DNA of 64,000 nt, from assembly GCF_000715075.1 (NCBI RefSeq), contig NC_134090.1, positions 46,254,792 to 46,318,791 on the forward strand, in the 5' to 3' direction. The notes under the pieces are model-generated. The model was not told the DNA's origin. It saw only the letters and a program-made list of their open reading frames with translations, and made no database searches. The first letter of the stretch is position 1. Every line of letters starts with the position of its first letter. Shown here in pieces: positions 10,359-21,992 of this stretch. The stretch comes from Nicotiana tabacum. Lineage: Eukaryota; Streptophyta; Magnoliopsida; Solanales; Solanaceae. The translations under genes and the position numbers were made by a program.

Positions 10359-13153
10359 AAATAGTATAGTTGTGGAAAATGAAACCAACATAGCCCGACA
10401 TCGGGGTGTCACCATTCATGAGCATCTATCAATACACTACAAGTCTGAAGAGTCTACAAAGCTATTACAGAATCCCTATCAAGAGATAAGAAATGAGATA
10501 AAGGGGGAGAAACACGGGGCTGCGGATGCCGAGCAGCTACCTCGTGAACTCCAAAATCTGCCGGGAGCTCTCAACCCTCGCAAGCAGGATCAGCAGTGGC
10601 TAAATTTGCACACGAGGTGCATGGAGTAAAGTGATTACTCCAACTCAGTGAGTAATAATCATAAATAAAGGCTGAGAAGTAAGAAATCACTTATGGCACA
10701 TAACATGCTATAAGGAAGCAGTAAAAGCCAATAAAAACAGTGAAGCAGTAAAGATGTGTAAAGTCCCTAAGTTCAGTTTAAAAAGTAAAAAAAATGCCTC
10801 TTTAACAATTAAGAAAGCAAATGACAGGCAAATAGGAACGATAAACACATAAAGGATCGCCCCTCGGGCACAATGTCAACAAATCCGTCCCTCGGGCAAT
10901 ATCTCAGTAACAAAACCAGCACCTCAGGCTATATCTCACATCACAATGGGTACCCGCGCTCACTAGGATTGTGCAAACTCCTGGAGGGGCGCCTTACGAC
11001 CCAAGCGCAATATCAAGCCATATCATGGCATCATCACTAGGCCCTCGGCCTCGTATCAACAAGCCACATCGTGGCATACAAATCTCAGGCCCTTGGCCTC
11101 ATAATCATAATCAGGTGTTTCCTCACAACATAGGTCCTCGGTCTTGCTCAGTCAAAATTCTCACAAGCCACTCGGGCAACAGTAAAACATGATGCTCAGC
11201 CCAAAAGATCATTTAAAATATCATTTTAAGTGTTAAAGCAGAGTAAATATGGCTGAGTTATGAAAGCAGTAGAATTTAGCATGACTGAGTTCAAGTATAA
11301 AGTCAAAACAGTAAAGAAATATCAATAAAAATCCCCTAAGGGTTCAAATAGTTGACATGAGGCCCAAATATGGCATTCAGCCCAAATCATGATGATAACA
11401 AATAGTTTTCAGTCAAATACATGGTAAAACAATCATTCGGGATGGAATAAGTCACAATCCCCAATAGTGCACGACCCCACGCTCACCATCTAGCGTGTGT
11501 GTTACCTCAATATAGCACAACGATGTGCAATACGGGGTTTCATACCCTTAGGACAACATTTACAATCATTACTCACCTCTACCCAGTCCAAATCTCTACT
11601 TCACAATACCTTTGCCCCTCGAATCGGCCTCCGGATGCTCCAAGTCTAACCAAAATCAATGCAAAACCATCAAAATATGCCAAGGGAACAAAGCCCACTC
11701 GAAAGAAATCAAATTACAACACAAATCCCAATATTGGAAAAACCCGACCCCAGGGCCCGCACCTCGAATTTCGATAAAATTTACATCAATGGACTCTTTA
11801 TCACTCCCCGAGTTCATTCATACCAAAAGCATCAAAATCCAACCACAAATGACCCTTCAAATTCCAAATTCTAGGTCTCAAATTTCAAGCCCTAGTTCTT
11901 AAATTTTAGGCTTAATTTCCATGATTAATTAGGTGGAATTCACATTAGAATCTAGTATTAAGTCCATGAATCTTACCTCCAAGTGTTTCCCCTTAATCCC
12001 TCTTCAATCCTCTTCAAAAAGCTCCAAAATCGCTAAAAATGGTGGAAATACACCCTAAAATCGTGGACAAGAAGACTATTTAATCATTTTGCCTAGGCCT
12101 CGATTTCTTCTTCGTGAATGCGGTCAACGCCTCGCGTTCGCAAAGCACAAACCAACTTTGACAAAAAATTCCACTTCGCGATCGCGACCATCCACTCGCG
12201 AACGCGATTGGATCCTCATCTTGACCCTTCACGATCGCGCTACCTCTCTCGTGAACGCGATGAACAAACGCCCTGAAACTCAGCTGCCCAACTTCCTCTA
12301 TGCGAATGCGCTCCCCTTCTCGCGAACGCGATGCCTAATCACCCAGCCCTTCGCGAACGCGAAGCCTAAAATCTCAGCCTTCACCAGCTAACCCTTCGTG
12401 ACTTTTTTTCCGCATCTGCGGGGGTCGCACCTGCGGCCTCCCAACTGCAGATGCGGTTTTAACAGCAGACTTCACTCTTCAGCTGCCAAACCAAAGTTCC
12501 ATTCTTTCCGTCAACCACCTGAAATCACCCCGAGGTCCCCGAGACCTCAACCAAAAGCACAAACACCTCATATACCATCATCCAAACTTATACCAATCTT
12601 CAAAACACCACAAACGACATTGTATCAACCAAAACACATCGGATTCAAGCGTAAGTTTCCAAAATCTTCCGAATTACGCTTTTGATCAAAAACCCAACCA
12701 AACCACATCCGAATTACCTGAAATGTTGCACACACATCCCAAATTACACAATGGTACTACTGTAACTCTCATAATTCCATTCTGATACCTATATCAAAAT
12801 CTTACCTATCAAACGGAAAATGCCAAAAATCTAATTTCGCCAATTCAAGCCTAAATCTACTCCGGACCTCCAAAATACATTCTGATCACGCTCCTAAGTC
12901 ACAAATCACCTCCTGAAGCTATCCAAACTGTCGAGACTCACATCTGATCTCTCTAACTCATAAGTCAACATCCAGTTGACTTTTCCAACTTAAGCTTCCT
13001 CAAAAGAGAATAAGTGTCTCAAACCTTCTCAAAACCTTTCCCAACCCGAGCCAACCAACCCGATCACATATAAAACTGATAAACAAAGCAATAAGAAGCA
13101 GAAATAGGGAAAACAGAACGGTAACTCATGAGACGACTGGCCGGGTCGTCACA
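10359..13153 (-). repeat. Element B 3' LTR, cut by insertion of A
   Basis: The minus-strand start TGTGACG is at 13153. It aligns through to 10359, where GTGGAAAATGAAACC matches 5' LTR bases near 18296-18312. Contents, in plus-strand order, are a hairpin array at about 10859-11175 (words such as GCCCCTCGGGC, AGGCCCTCGGCCT and GCCACATCGTGGC) and a CpG-rich block at 12110-12470 with repeated CGCGAACGCG and CGATCGCG. No gene is supported. Confidence 0.9.
10859..11175. repeat. Hairpin array in LTR B (3' copy)
   Basis: Short perfect or near-perfect inverted repeats occur in series: GCCCCTCGGGC type near 10860 and 10890, GCCATATCATGGC at 11017-11029, AGGCCCTCGGCCT at 11039-11051, GCCACATCGTGGC at 11063-11075, and AGGCCCTTGGCCT at 11087-11099. 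The centres of the last four are about 22-24 bases apart. The same series is at 18780-19095 (5' LTR of B) and 22637-22990 (LTR C). Confidence 0.85.
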
Positions 13154-14574
13154 TTGTCCTGCTCTTAAACAAACGTTCATCCTCGAACGAGTCAAGAAAC
13201 ATACCTGAAGTCTCAAATAGGTGAGGATATCTGCTCCGCATCTCCCGCTCGGTCTCCTAGGCAACCTCCTCTACGGGCCGACCTCTCTGCTGCACTTTCA
13301 CCGAAGCTATATCCTTTGATCTCAACTTTCAAACTTGACGCTCCAAAATAGCTACTGGCTCCACATCACAAGTCAAATCACCATCCAACTGAACCGTGCT
13401 AAAATCCAGAACATGAGACGGATCCCCAATATACTTCCGGAGCATAGAAACGTGAAATAACCATGTAGGACACATCTCAAATGGCCCAATGAACCGAGGA
13501 ATCAATTTACTTTCTTCCCGAATCTCATAACACCCTTCATGGGCAAATCCTTCAACAGAACCTTCTTACCAACCATGTAGGACACATCTCGAACCTTCCT
13601 GTCAGCATAACTCTTTTGTCTCGACTGCACTGTACGAAGCCTCTCCTGAATTACCTTTACCTTCTCTAAAGCATCTTGTACCAAGTCTATCCCAATAGCC
13701 TAGCCTCACCTGGCTCGAACCAACCAACTGGAGATCTATATCGTCTCCCATACAAAGCCTCATATGGAGCCATCTGAATACTTGACTGGTAGCTGTTGTT
13801 ATTAAAAAACTCTGCAAGCGGTAGAAACTTATCTCATGACCCTCTGAAATCAATGACACAAGCACGCAACATGTCCTCCAATATCTGAATAGTGTGGTTG
13901 GACTGCCCGTCTATCTGAGGGTGAAAAGCTGTGCTCAACTCAACCTAAGTACCCAACTCTCGCTGCACAAACCTCCAAAACTGCAAAGTAAACTGAGTGA
14001 CCCTATCTGAAATGATGGAAACTGGGACACCATGCAAATGAATAATCTCTCGAATATAGATCTCTGCCAACCGCTCTGAAGAATAAGTAGTACACACAGG
14101 AATGAAGTGTGTGGACTTGGTCAGCCAATCCATGATCACCCAAATAGAATCGAACTTCTTCAAAGTCCGTGGGAGCCCAACTATAAAGTTCATGGTGATT
14201 TGCTCCCACTTCCACAATGGAATATCCATCCGCTGAAGCAAGCCACCCGGTCTCTGATTCTCATATTTCACCTGCTGAAAATTGAGACACCGAGCTACAA
14301 ATTCCACAATGTCTTTCTTCATTATTCTCCACTGATAACGCTGCCTCAAATCCTGATACATTTTCGCGGCACCCGGATGAATGGAATACCGCGAGCTATG
14401 GGCCTCCTCCAGAATCAACTCCCGAAGCCCATCTATATAGGGCACACATATCCGGCCCTGCATCCTCAACACCCCATCATCACCAATGGTCACATATATG
14501 ACATCATCATGCTGAACTCTATCCTTGAGGACAAGCAAATGCGGATCATCATACTGGCACTCTCTGATGTGCAT
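13154..14574 (-). pseudogene. Element B integrase and chromodomain, degraded
   Basis: An unusually long open piece, 14574-13945 (209 residues), carries the zinc-binding region and most of the catalytic core. The HHCC set has lost its last Cys (RCLNF instead of the RCLNC seen in A). The first catalytic Asp lies in VIMDWL and the second in IISDR, both kept. The reading frame ends before the catalytic Glu. The C-terminal part at 13865-13490 contains a rearrangement: about 78 bases present in A are missing and replaced by a 20-base copy of nearby sequence. The chromodomain at 13330-13190 reads VKVQQRGRPVEEVA and then TAG, so the conserved Trp codon has become a stop. The piece is therefore inactive despite the long open core. 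Confidence 0.88.
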
Positions 14575-14583
14575 ATAAGGAAA

Positions 14584-15862
14584 CTAAGAAATCACACAAT
14601 CCAATAACCGACTGGGCTCCAAAATATCTAACCTCACGAACCGATTGTCTAAGGCCTGAACATCAACTGCAAGAGCTCTCTCCCCAACTAGAATATATGC
14701 TAAACTCCCCATACTCACCGCTTTTCGTCTCAAACCATCGGCCACGACATTGGCTTTCCCCGGATTGTACAAAACAGTGATATCATAATCATTTAGCAAC
14801 TCCAACCACCTCTGCTACCTCAAATTAAGATCCTTCTGCTTGAACAAGTGCTGGAGGCTACGATGATGAGTAAACACCTCACAAAACACACTATACAAGT
14901 AATGCCTCCAAATCTTCAACGCGTGAACAATGGCAGCCAACTCCAAATCATGAATGGGGTAGTTCTTCTCATGGGGCTTCAATTGATGAGAAGCATAAGC
15001 AATGACTCTACCCTCCTGCATCAATACATACCCAATACCAACTCTCGAAGCATCACAATACACGGTATATGAACCTGAAGCTGATGGCAAAACTAATACT
15101 AGAGCTGTGGTTAAGGCTGTCTTGAGCTTCTGAAAGCCCTCCTCACACTAATCCAACCATATAAATGAAGCACCCTTCTGAGCCAACTTGGTCAAGGGCG
15201 ATGCGATAGATGAGAATCTCTAAATAACCCGGCGATAATAGCTTGCCAAACTAAGAAAGTTGCGAATCTCTGTGGTTGAGGACGGTTTGGGCCAACTCTG
15301 AACTGCCTCTATCTTCTTCGAATAAACCTGAATACCCTCGTTGGACACCACGTGCCCCACTGAACTAAGCCAAATCTCACACTTGGAGAATTTTGCATAA
15401 AGCTTCTCCTCCCTTAATCTCTGCAACACAACCCTCAAATGCTCCACGTGCTCCTCTTGACTACACGAATACACCAGAATATCATCAATGAAGACTATGA
15501 AAAATGAGTCAAGATAAGGTTGGAACACGTTGTTCATTAAATGAATGAACGCTGCTGGGGCATTGGTCAGCCCAAAAGACATCACCAAGAACTCATAATG
15601 ACCATATCGGGTCCTGAAAGTCGTCTTAGGAATATCCGATTCCCTGATCTTCAAATGGTGATCACCTGAATGGAGATCAATCTTGGAGAACACTCTCGCT
15701 CCCTAAAAACGGTCGAATAATTCATCAATGCGAGGTAAAGGATACTTGTTCTTAACTATTACTTTGTTCAACTGCCTGTAATCAATGCACATACTCATAG
15801 TGACATCCTTCTTCTTCACAAATAGAACCGGTGTACCCCAACTAGGCCGAATGAACCCCTTA
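14584..15862 (-). pseudogene. Element B reverse transcriptase and RNase H, degraded
   Basis: The RT start ([28 protein letters not shown]) is at 15880-15703. After one stop at about 15705, an open block 15693-15220 covers the palm with [20 protein letters not shown] and the active site FIDDILVYS. Seven residues found in A (around the AFLGHVVS motif) are shortened here to SVGHVVS, a small in-frame deletion. RNase H is at 15090-14815 with [24 protein letters not shown] and the later [12 protein letters not shown], so the Asp and Glu of the catalytic set are visible. The linker to integrase is at 14805-14584. It is the best-kept RT of the three chromoviruses in the window, yet still split into at least four pieces. 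Confidence 0.9.
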
Positions 15863-18051
15863 TCAAGGAGTTCCTGAAGCTGGTGCCATACGATACGACG
15901 AAATAGAAATGGGATGAGTGCCCAGCACCATGTCAATACCAAAATCAATATCCCTGTCCAGTGGCATGCCCGGCAGGTCTGCAGGAAACACATCGGGAAA
16001 ATCCCTCAAAACTGGAACATAATCAATACTGGGAGTCTCTGCACCGACATCCCTCACAAAGGCTAGATACGAAAGACAACCTTTCCTAACCATACGCCTG
16101 GCTTTCAAGAATGAGATCACTCTACTAAGAACATAATTAGTCACACCTTGCCACTCAATTTGTGGCACACCTAGTATAGCTAGTGTGACTGTCTTGGCAT
16201 GATAAGCCAGAATAGCACGACACGAAGATAGCCAATCCATGCCCAAAATGACATCGAAATCCACCATAGACAATAGTAAAAGATCCACATGGGTCTCCAG
16301 ACCCCCAATAGTCACCACACACGATCGATACACATGGTCTACAACAATAGTATCGCCCACCGGGGTAGATACATGAACAAGTGAAGCAAGAAACTTACGG
16401 GGCGTACCCAAATAACGAGCAAAGTATGATGACACATAAGAAAAGGTGGAACCGGGATCAAACAATACAGAGGCATCTTTGTGGCACACTGAAATAATAC
16501 CTGTAATAACAGCATCGGAAGCAATAGCATCGGGTCTATCTGGAAGAGCATAAAAATAGGTCTGACCGCCACCTGATCGACCTCCCCCTCTAGGGCGACC
16601 CCTAGCTGGATGACCTCCACCGCTGGCTGGTTAGGCGGGTGGTGGGGAAGTAACTGGCGCTAAAGTCGATGGCTGACTCCTCTACTGAGATGAACCCGCA
16701 AGATGACGAGGACACTGCCTCCACATATGACCCATCTCTCCACACTTATAGCAACTTTCAAGTGCTGGAGAAGGGGACTGAAGGGAACCCCTAGCACCAG
16801 AATGACTAGCAGATGCACCTGGCATAAAAGAGCCCTGAACTTATAGAGCACGGGACGAACTCTGAGCTGGAAAGGCACTAAGTGATGACTGGACCTGATG
16901 AGGACTGTGAGAACCATGACCCGATGATGTCCCATGATAACCTGGACGAGCTGGCTGAGCATTCCTAAATGGACGGCCTCGGCCGTGCTAAAACTGACCT
17001 CTCGAAGGAACACCACTATAACTACCAGATTCTAGAGGCCTCTTGTCCTCCCTTTCCTCTCGCTCCTGGCGACGAACAGACTCAATCTCTCGAGCAATGT
17101 CTACAACCTCCTAAAAAGTAGCACCAGTCATCCTCTCCCTGGTCATGAGAATATGAAGCTGATAAGTAAGGCCATCAATAAACCTCCTAGTCCTCTCTCT
17201 ATCGGTCGGAACCAACCAAATCGCATGACGAGCTAACTCAGAGAACCTCAACTCATACTACGTCACAGTTATCTCTCTATGACGCAACCACTCAAATTGC
17301 ATGCGTAGCTCCTCTCTACAAGACTGCGGCACATACTTCTTCAAGAAGAGAATGGAGAACTGCTACCAAGTAAGGGGTCTTGCACCAATAGGCCTACACC
17401 TATCAAAAGCCTCCCACCAAGTAAAGGCAGCTCCAAAAAACTGATAAGTAGTTAAAGTGACACCGCTAGTCTCTAGAGTACCCGTTGTACGAAGTATCCT
17501 CTAACACTTATACAAGAAACCCTACGCATCCTTGTCCTCTACACCACTGAAGGTCGGAGGCTGAAGTCTACCAAACCTCTCCAACCTACGCTACTCATCC
17601 TCCGGCATGGCAGGAACTACATAGTCCTGAGCAGCTGCAACCGGCTGGGCTGGATGCGCCCCCGATTTCTGAAGTCCCTGCACGACCTGCTCAGGTGTGC
17701 GAGCGGCGGGAGTCTGAGTGCCTCCCCGGCCTAAGAAGTAGCTGCAGCTGTAGTGAATGAAACTGCTTGAGCTAGGCCAGTACAAACTAATAGAATTTGA
17801 GCCAAGGCCTCCTGAAGACATAGAATCACAATGGGCACAATTGGTGCCTGAGCTGGTGCTACCGGAGCGACCACAACTGGGACCTGATCGTAAATTGGGG
17901 TGGCTGATGGATCTGTAGATGCTGCCCTAGCTGCTCTGCGGGCCATACCCCTGCCCCTACCACGACCACGACCGCGTCCTCGGCCTCTAGTGGCCACAAC
18001 TGGTGGTACTAGTGGTCGTCCATCCTGATCAGTAGCGTGTGTCCTCACTAT
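15863..18051 (-). pseudogene. Element B gag and protease, degraded; start codon lost
   Basis: The reading frame equivalent to the MVRTHA start of A and F begins at 18051, but the ATG is changed to ATA; the next residues VRTHATDQDG match F. An Arg-Gly repeat (about residues 22-36) and a basic stretch follow, then a Pro/Ala/Val-rich part to 17731. The gag body at 17590-17040 is heavily broken. A zinc-knuckle region is at about 16760-16690. Protease plus linker is open from 16489 to 15863 (208 residues) with FDPGSTFSYVS and VILGMDWLSS, both conserved aspartic protease motifs intact. The loss of the start codon is a G to A change on the coding strand, fitting the methyl-cytosine decay seen in the rest of the window. 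Confidence 0.87.
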
Positions 18052-18122
18052 CTGTGAGAGAATAGAATAACAGAAGTTTAGTACTCAGATCAAATATTGA
18101 CTCGTGAGACCTATGTAACCTA

Positions 18123-18135
18123 GGCTCTGATACCA
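18123..18135 (-). promoter_or_regulatory. Primer binding site of element B (initiator Met tRNA type)
   Basis: The minus strand reads TGGTATCAGAGCC just beyond the 5' LTR end. This matches the standard plant initiator-Met PBS without a mismatch over the first 12 bases. Confidence 0.9.
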
Positions 18136-18138
18136 ACT

Positions 18139-21076
18139 TATCACGACCCTAAACCCGAACCCGGTCGTGATGGCCTCTCTTGTGAAGTCAAGGCCAGCCA
18201 ACACATTCCCAATTCATTTTTAAGCAGTTAAGATAGTGCAAGTAAGTATTAAACATAATAAATATCCCAAATAGATAAGGTGAAACAGTACAATTGCGGA
18301 AAATGAAACCAACACAGCCCGACATCGGGGTGTCACCAGTCATGAGCATCTATCAATACACTACAAGTCTGAAAAGTCTACAAAGCTATTACAGAATCAC
18401 TGTCAAGAGATAAGAAATGAGATAAAGAGGGAGAAGCACGGGGCTGCGAATGCCGAGCAGCTACCTCGTGACTCTAAAATCTGTCGGGAGCTCTCAACCC
18501 TGGCAAGCAAGATCAGCAGCGGCTGAATCTACACACGAGGTGCAGGGAGTAAAGTGAGTACTCCAACTTAGTGAGTAATAATGATAAATAAAGGTTGAGA
18601 AGTAAGAAATCACGTAGGGCAAATAACATGCCATAAGGAAACAGTAAAACCAATGAAAATATTGAAGCGGTAAAGATGTGTAAAGTCATTGAGTTCAGTT
18701 TAAACTTCCAAAAAATGCCACTTTAACAATTAAGCAAGCAAATGATAGTCAAATAGGAAAGATAAACACATAAATGATCGCCCCTCAGGCACAATGTCAA
18801 CAAATTTGCCCCTCGGGCAATATCTCAGAAACAAAACCAGCCCCTCGGGCTATATCACACATCACAATGGGTATCCGCGCTCACTAGGGGGTGTGCAGAC
18901 TCCTAGAGGGGCCCCTTACGGCCAAAGCGCAATATCAAGCCATATCATGGCATCATCACTAGGCCCTCGGTCTCGTATCATCAAGCCACCTCGTGGCGTA
19001 CAAATCTCAGGCCCTCGGTCTCATAATCATAATCTGGTATTTCCTCACAACATAGGACATCGACCTTGCTTAGACAAAATTCTCACAAGCCACTCGGGCA
19101 ACAGTAAAACATGATGCTAAGCCCAAAAGATCATTTAAAGTATCATTTTAAGTGTTAAAGTAGAGTAAACATGGTTAAGTTATGAAAATTGTAGAATATA
19201 ACATGACTGAGTTAAAGTATAAAGTTAAAACAGTGAGGAAATATCAATAAATATCCCCTAAGGGTTCAAATAGTTGGCACGAGGCAAAAATATGGCATTC
19301 AGCCCAAAACATGATGATAGCAAATAGTTTTTAGTCAAATACACGGTAAAACAATCATTCGGGATGGACTAAGTCACAATCCCCAACAGTGCATGACCCC
19401 ACGCTCGCCATCTAGCGTATGGATCACCTCAATATAGCACAACGATGTGCAATCTAGGGTTTCATACCCTCAGGACAACACTTACAATCATTACTCACCT
19501 CTACCCGGTCCAAATTCTCTAGCTCATGATGCCTTTGCCCCTCGAATCGGCCTCTGGATGCTCCAAATCTAACCAAAATCAATGCAAAACCATCAAAATA
19601 TGCTAAGGGAACAAAGCCCACTCGAAAGAAATCAAATTACAACACAAATCCCGAAATTGGCCAAACTCGACCCCTGGGCCCGCACCTCGGATTCTGATAA
19701 AATTTACATCAATGGACTCCTTATCACTTCCTGAGTTCATTCATACCAAAATCATCAAAATCCAACCACAAACGACCCCTAAAATCCCAAATTCTAGGTC
19801 TCCAATTTTAGGCTTAATTTCCATGATTAATTAAGTGGAATTCACATTAGAATCGAGTATTAAGTCCATGAATATTACCTCCAAGTTTTTCCTCTTGAAT
19901 ACATCTTCAATCCTATTTAAAAAGCTCTAAAATCGCTTTAAAATGGTGGAAATACACCCTAAAATCACGGACAAGACGACTATTTAAACGTTATGCCAAA
20001 GCCTCAATTTCTTCTTCGCGAACGCGGTCAACGCCTCGTGTTTGCGAAGTACAAACTAACTTTGACCAAAAATTCCTCTTTGTGATCGCGACCATCCACT
20101 CTCGAACACGATGGCTCCTCAGCTTGACCCTTCGCGATCGCATTCCCTCTCTCGCGAACGGGATGAACAAACGCCCTGAAACTCAGCTGCCCAGCTTCCT
20201 CTATGGGAACGTGCTCCCCTTCTCGCGAACGCGATGCCTAATCACCTAGCCCTTCGCGAACACAGAGCCTTCCTCGCGAACGTGAAGGCTAAAATCTCGG
20301 CCTTCACTATCTAACCCTTTGTGACTTCTTTTCTGCATCTGCGGGGGTCGCACCTGCGGCCTCCCAACCGCAGATGTGGTTATGAAAGCAGACTTCACTC
20401 TTCAGCTGCAAAACCAAAGTTCCATTCTTTCTGTCAACCACCCGAACTCACCTCGAGGACCCCGGGACCTCAACCAAAAGCACAAACACCTCATATACTA
20501 TCATCCAAACTTATACCAATCTCCAAAACACCCCAAACCATCTCAGATCAACCAAAACACATCGAATTCAAGTCTAAGTTTCTAAAATCTTCCGAATTAC
20601 GCTTTTGATCAAAAACCCAATCAAACCACATCCGAATGACCTAAAATGTTGCACACATATCCCAAATCACACAACTGTACTACTGCAACTCTCAGAATTC
20701 CATTCTGACCCCTATATCAAAATCTCACTTATTAACCGGAAAACGCTAAAAATCTAATTTTGCCAATTCAAGCCTAAATCTACTCCGGACCTCAAAACCA
20801 CATTCCGATCACGTTCATAAGCCTCAAATCACCTCTTGAAGCTATCTGAACCGTCGAAACTCACATCCAAGCCCTCTAACTCATAAGTCAACATCAGGTT
20901 GACTTTTCCAACTTAAGCTTCCTCAAAAGAGAATAAGTGTCTCAAACCTTCTCAAAACCTTTCCGAACCTGAGCCAACCAACCCGATCACATATAAAACT
21001 GATAAACAAAGCAATAAGAAGCAGAAATAGGGAAAACGGAGCGATAACTCATGAGACAACTAGCTGGGTCGTCACA
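18139..21076 (-). repeat. Element B 5' LTR, complete (about 2.94 kb)
   Basis: On the minus strand it starts TGTGACGACCCAGC at 21076 and ends TGATA at 18139, where a C to T change has replaced the usual TGACA. It contains the same hairpin array (about 18780-19095) and CpG-rich palindromic block (about 20015-20380) as the 3' copy. There is no supported gene inside. Confidence 0.92.
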
Positions 21077-21226
21077 ATAACTCTGTAAATCATGAAATAC
21101 TTATAGTATCATGCATATGCATATGAATGTCATGTCGTGCATAGGTATATGTGCTCATAACATCATCAAGCTTCTAAGAGCATCCCATCATATCATCTAG
21201 GCCATTGTGGATAAATCATCAACGTA

Positions 21227-21440
21227 TACCAACTGATCAGGTGGTGGTGCGTATATAACGCCGTAACCTTTTTTCCATATCCCATATACATATATACGCG
21301 TATATAATGCCATATGGTGCCACTATGGGAAAAATCATCATCATATACCAACCGATCAAGTGGTGATGCGTATATAACGCCATAACCTTTTTCCATATCC
21401 CACATACATATATATACATATAACGTGTATATAACGCCGT
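21227..21440. repeat. Partial tandem duplication, about 119 bp, with four TATATAA words
   Basis: CCAACTGATCAGGTGGTGG at 21229 recurs as CCAACCGATCAAGTGGTGA at 21348, with similar sequence after both. The word GCGTATATAACGCC or a near copy is at about 21249, 21298, 21368 and 21425. Confidence 0.85.
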
Positions 21441-21987
21441 CTGAATCATGGGTAAATGCACATGTAAATGAATGTAATGCATGAGAAGTACATTAATAAA
21501 ACTTCTTGGAACGTCATAAGACCATTATACCTTCGAGTAATATCATTTTACAGGAACGAATAACGTAGACATCCTTAACTGCTAAGAATAGAAACACTTA
21601 TGAAATAGCATTATGTTTACGTATCGTTACTTGGATCATGCCAAAATGAAGGAAGGTCTTAGCCTTAACATACCTAAGCCATGACAATCCTTCTTGCATG
21701 TTTCTCTTGAAACTCACGTCCTATGTGTAGCCTAATCTATTTTTGTGCAATGTTTGAGTCTAGATGTGATGCTATAAGATGCAAACTTGGGAATTCTTTT
21801 CTTAGTGATGTTCCTCTTAACCATGTCCTTCCAAAATCATATATGAATACCATTTTCCATCCCAAAGTGACATTGCTGCAGAAGTCATTCAGTGATATTA
21901 TTCCAACGTCCAACTCCATTTGTCCTCACACAAGTATTCTCTCTTTCCATGCCATAAAACTCCAATGCTAGTTGTATTACATGGTAC

Positions 21988-21992
21988 ATGCC
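21988..21992. repeat. Target site duplication of solo LTR C, left copy
   Basis: ATGCC here is repeated exactly at 24839-24843 on the other side of the LTR. Confidence 0.93.

Larger units (their letters stand above)
10359..21076 (-). mobile_element. Element B: Tekay/Del-type chromovirus interrupted by element A
   Basis: The 5' LTR is 18139-21076 and the visible 3' LTR is 10359-13153. The low end of the 3' LTR (about 145 bases by comparison with the 5' LTR) must lie left of element A, outside the window. The internal part (13154-18138) has the same gene order as A, and its proteins are close relatives of A's. Its LTRs match A's at the TGTGACGACCC start and over the region downstream of it, but the middle of the LTR is different, so A and B are separate subfamilies. 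All coding parts are broken. The right flank after 21076 is ATAAC, the presumed 5-bp target duplication; its partner is off the window. Confidence 0.92.
21077..21992 (-). repeat. Element G: LTR fragment, lower-coordinate part
   Basis: This non-coding stretch lies between the end of B's 5' LTR and solo LTR C. It resumes on the far side of C at 24844, because the base pairs flanking C are a target duplication. It contains a duplicated unit of about 119 bases (21229 and 21348) with four copies of a GTATATAA word. No protein similarity was recognised; the open frames at 21723-21971 and on the other strand look accidental. Assignment to an LTR rests on the end seen at 26228. Confidence 0.6.

Noticed and set aside
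10859..11175. Hairpins as transcription terminators
   Set aside because: They are serial, lack a following T run, and lie inside an LTR of a plant genome, where such terminators do not apply.
14107..14607. A 166-residue open frame on the plus strand
   Set aside because: It is the exact antisense of B's integrase. Its length follows from codon bias of the true frame, and no family resemblance was seen.
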